64,000 nt of DNA from Nocardia amikacinitolerans NBRC 108937 (GTDB taxonomy: Bacteria; Actinomycetota; Actinomycetes; Mycobacteriales; Mycobacteriaceae): the NCBI RefSeq assembly GCF_001612615.1, contig NZ_BDAU01000004.1, forward strand, positions 1 through 64,000, read 5' to 3'. This document shows positions 62,234-64,000 of this stretch, piece after piece; within the stretch, counting starts at the first letter, position 1, and the number at the start of each line of letters is the position of its first letter. The notes beneath the pieces were generated by a model. The model was given only the letters and a program-made list of their open reading frames with translations, ran no database searches and had not been told where the DNA came from. The position numbers and the translations under genes were made by a program.

Positions 62234-63340
62234 CTACCTCCGGCGCGGAACGTCGTGCGTCGTCGGCCAATACGGTGTCCCCGTCGTAGGCGCTGCGGAG
62301 ATCGCGGTCGACTGCGGACGGGGTTCGGGCGCGGGTTCCTCGGCGGCCAAGTGCATGGGGGCCGCGTGCGGCGGCAGCGAGGGCACGGGAGCCGCGTGTG
62401 GCGGGAGCGAGGGCACGAGATCCTCGGCGGTCGGTCGCACCGTGGACGGGGAAAGCGACGCGAGATGCTCCGGGGTGACGTGCACCGCGGCGGGGCGCGG
62501 TGGTGGCGGTGCGAGATCGTCGGCGGCAGAGCGCGCGGGGGCCACGTGGGGTTTGGGCAGCGGGGCGAGGTCCTCGGCGGCGGGACGGACGACGGCCGCG
62601 CGCAGCGGCGGCAGCTCGACATCGCGCTCGATCGCGGTGAGGCTCACGGCGATCAGCAGCAGCATGGTCACGATGCTGATGCCGACGATCAGCGGCGCGA
62701 GCAACTGCATCGCTCCCGTCCCGTCGACCGGCGCACCGTGGCTCGCGCCGTGCGCGTGCATCGACGCCATGCCCGTGTAGTGCATGCCGCACACGGCGAG
62801 GCCCATGATCCCCGCCGCGCCGGTGGTGGCTAGAAAACCGTTGACCCGCAACGTGAACCACAGCGCAACCGTCGCCGCGACCACCGCGATGACCACCGAG
62901 AGCGCCACCATCGGCAACTCGTAGCCGATGGTCGCGTTGGACTTCATCGCGAACATGCCGACGTAGTGCATGGCCGCCACGCCGAGACCCGTGACGGCGC
63001 CGCCCGCGAGCAGGGCGACCAGCGTCGGCTGCGGCGTGACCACCACGAACAGCCCGATGCCGACCACCACGATCGCGGTCGCCGCGCTGAGCAAGGTGAG
63101 CGGGACGTCGTAGCGGATCTCCGCTCCGGTGATCGAAAAGCCGAGCATCGCAATGAAATGCATGACCCAGATGCCGGTGCCGCCGATCGCGAACGCGGCG
63201 AGCACCAGCCACCCGGCCCTACCTTGCCCCGCCCTTGCCCGCGCGGCGCACTGCAACCCGAGCAGCGATCCGGTGAAGGACATGATGTAGGCCAGCAGTG
63301 GTGTCAACCACCCGTACGTGAAGTGGTGAATGTCGAGCAC
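62234..63340 (-). CDS. MHYT-domain integral membrane protein with long Pro-rich tail
   Basis: A 368-residue protein from a GTG at 63340. Residues about 1-245 form a seven-helix MHYT sensor; the hallmark motifs occur as MHFIAM, MHYVGM and MHYTGM on consecutive helices and may bind copper or a gas, as in other MHYT proteins. The cytoplasmic tail (about 250-368) is Pro/Ala-rich and repetitive (AEDLAPLPKP, AADDLAPPPP, two VPSLPPHAAP), without the GGDEF/EAL output domains usual in proteobacteria. Function is unknown. Confidence 0.82.
   Translation of the reverse strand: MLDIHHFTYGWLTPLLAYIMSFTGSLLGLQCAARARAGQGRAGWLVLAAFAIGGTGIWVMHFIAMLGFSITGAEIRYDVPLTLLSAATAIVVVGIGLFVVVTPQPTLVALLAGGAVTGLGVAAMHYVGMFAMKSNATIGYELPMVALSVVIAVVAATVALWFTLRVNGFLATTGAAGIMGLAVCGMHYTGMASMHAHGASHGAPVDGTGAMQLLAPLIVGISIVTMLLLIAVSLTAIERDVELPPLRAAVVRPAAEDLAPLPKPHVAPARSAADDLAPPPPRPAAVHVTPEHLASLSPSTVRPTAEDLVPSLPPHAAPVPSLPPHAAPMHLAAEEPAPEPRPQSTAISAAPTTGTPYWPTTHDVPRRR
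62361..62420 (-). repeat. 30-bp tandem repeat in the MHYT gene tail
   Basis: Two direct 30-base copies, each starting GCCGCGTG and containing GAGGGCACG, at 62361-62390 and 62391-62420 (four mismatches), encode two VPSLPPHAAP-type decapeptides. Confidence 0.75.
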
Positions 63341-63511
63341 GTGAACCCCATGGCCGGGCCGAGACCGCCCGGCGATCGAAAACTTGTGCGTCAGACAGTA
63401 CGGCAGCGCGCGGCGCAAAACCGCGTTCCCCGAAGTGTTTTGGATCACTTTCCGGTTTTGTTCCATCTGGAAAGTGGTATTGGCTCGTGCCCCTACCGTC
63501 GCGAACGACAA

Positions 63512-63570
63512 CGGGCCCGCATCCCGGTCGTGCCGCCGAAATGGCAAGTGGCACAAGGAATGCGGGCCCG
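63512..63570. terminator. Structured terminator downstream of sigA
   Basis: CGGGCCCGCAT (63512-63522) pairs perfectly with ATGCGGGCCCG (63560-63570), and the loop carries another stem GTGCC / GGCAC (63530-63534, 63550-63554). It lies just after the sigA stop codon. Confidence 0.75.
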
Positions 63571-63584
63571 TGGGTCCGTGCGTA

Positions 63585-64000
63585 TCAGTCCAGGTAGTCG
63601 CGCAGCACCTGGGAGCGGCTGGGGTGGCGCAGCTTGCTCATGGTCTTGGACTCGATCTGGCGGATGCGCTCACGCGTGACGCCGTACACCTGGCCGATCT
63701 CGTCGAGGGTGCGCGGCTGGCCGTCGGTGAGGCCGAAGCGCAGCCGGACAACGCCCGCCTCGCGCTCGGACAGCGTCTCCAGCACCGACTGCAGCTGATC
63801 CTGCAGCAGGGTGAAGCTCACCGCGTCGACCGCGACCACGGCCTCGGAGTCCTCGATGAAGTCGCCGAGCTGGCTGTCGCCCTCGTCGCCGATGGTCTGG
63901 TCCAGCGAGATCGGCTCACGCGCGTACTGCTGGATCTCGAGGACCTTCTCCGGCGTGATGTCCATTTCCTTGGCCAGCTCCTCCGGGGTGGGCTCGCGGC
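63585..64000 (-). CDS. sigA: Principal sigma factor SigA (C-terminal part; 5' end beyond window)
   Basis: The window holds the last 138 codons of a group 1 sigma factor: end of region 3 ([20 protein letters not shown]) and complete region 4 ([35 protein letters not shown]), ending LRDYLD, the exact ending of mycobacterial SigA. It runs off the right edge, so its N-terminus cannot be judged. It lies in the same relation to sigB as in mycobacteria. Confidence 0.96.
   Translation of the reverse strand, partial: REPTPEELAKEMDITPEKVLEIQQYAREPISLDQTIGDEGDSQLGDFIEDSEAVVAVDAVSFTLLQDQLQSVLETLSEREAGVVRLRFGLTDGQPRTLDEIGQVYGVTRERIRQIESKTMSKLRHPSRSQVLRDYLD

Overview
The window looks like a chromosomal segment of a high-GC, mycolic-acid-type actinomycete, most likely Nocardia or a close relative. 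The evidence is the very high GC content, frequent GTG starts, and the conserved order of a locus known in mycobacteria: lexA, an SOS-linked membrane protein, nrdR, PAC2 protein, DUF4192 protein, ideR, sigB, DUF3099, DUF3039, YihY protein and sigA. I compare this order with the Mycobacterium tuberculosis Rv2720 to Rv2703 interval from memory. Most of the window is ordinary core genome, with lineage-specific genes inserted between the conserved blocks. I see no prophage, insertion sequence, CRISPR array, tRNA or rRNA.

Layout. 0-4 kb: Mrp ATPase, a TcmP-like methyltransferase, an SDR oxidoreductase and a short AraC protein. 3.6-7.6 kb: SOS and ribonucleotide-reductase control (lexA with clear SOS boxes, a divergent SOS-controlled membrane protein, nrdR). 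This block is interrupted by a deletion scar joining fragments of a TetR and an NmrA gene. 7.6-21.3 kb: the helicase HrpA, an aminotransferase, an acyl-CoA synthetase, SDR and AraC genes, and a MoxR ATPase paired with a metallopeptidase-VWA protein. 21.3-27.5 kb: PhzF protein, the ahpC-ahpD peroxide operon with divergent oxyR, an MBL hydrolase, and a TetR-SDR-tautomerase unit with twin operators. 27.7-35.2 kb: an antiporter, then a leftward block of PAC2 protein, Ski2-like helicase, ornithine decarboxylase and a SpeD-SpeE fusion.

35.5-50.2 kb: lipoproteins, DUF4192 protein, galE, ideR, the acetylation pair acuC-pat, sigB with an ECF-type promoter, a methyltransferase, VOC and MFS genes, DUF3099 and DUF3039 proteins. 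50.2-64 kb: YihY protein, a superfamily-2 helicase, an AraC relic, a coupled SWIM-SNF2 pair, TetR, DUF7455, DUF952, a NarL-type two-component system, a frameshifted GAP-family gene, a KefB-type antiporter with its regulatory subunit, an MHYT membrane protein, and the 3' end of sigA at the right edge.

Several groups clearly work together. LexA controls its own gene and its divergent neighbour. OxyR probably controls ahpCD through a dyad over its own start codon. One two-gene operon can take ornithine to spermidine. A lysine deacetylase and an acetyltransferase overlap in one operon. The most unusual items are the metallopeptidase-VWA protein whose N-terminal half seems to hold a degenerate copy of the HExxH domain, the AdoMet decarboxylase-spermidine synthase fusion, an SDR that lacks the catalytic tyrosine, a 77-bp unit encoding a 26-codon ORF translationally coupled on both sides, and several gene relics that ordinary gene calling would miss.
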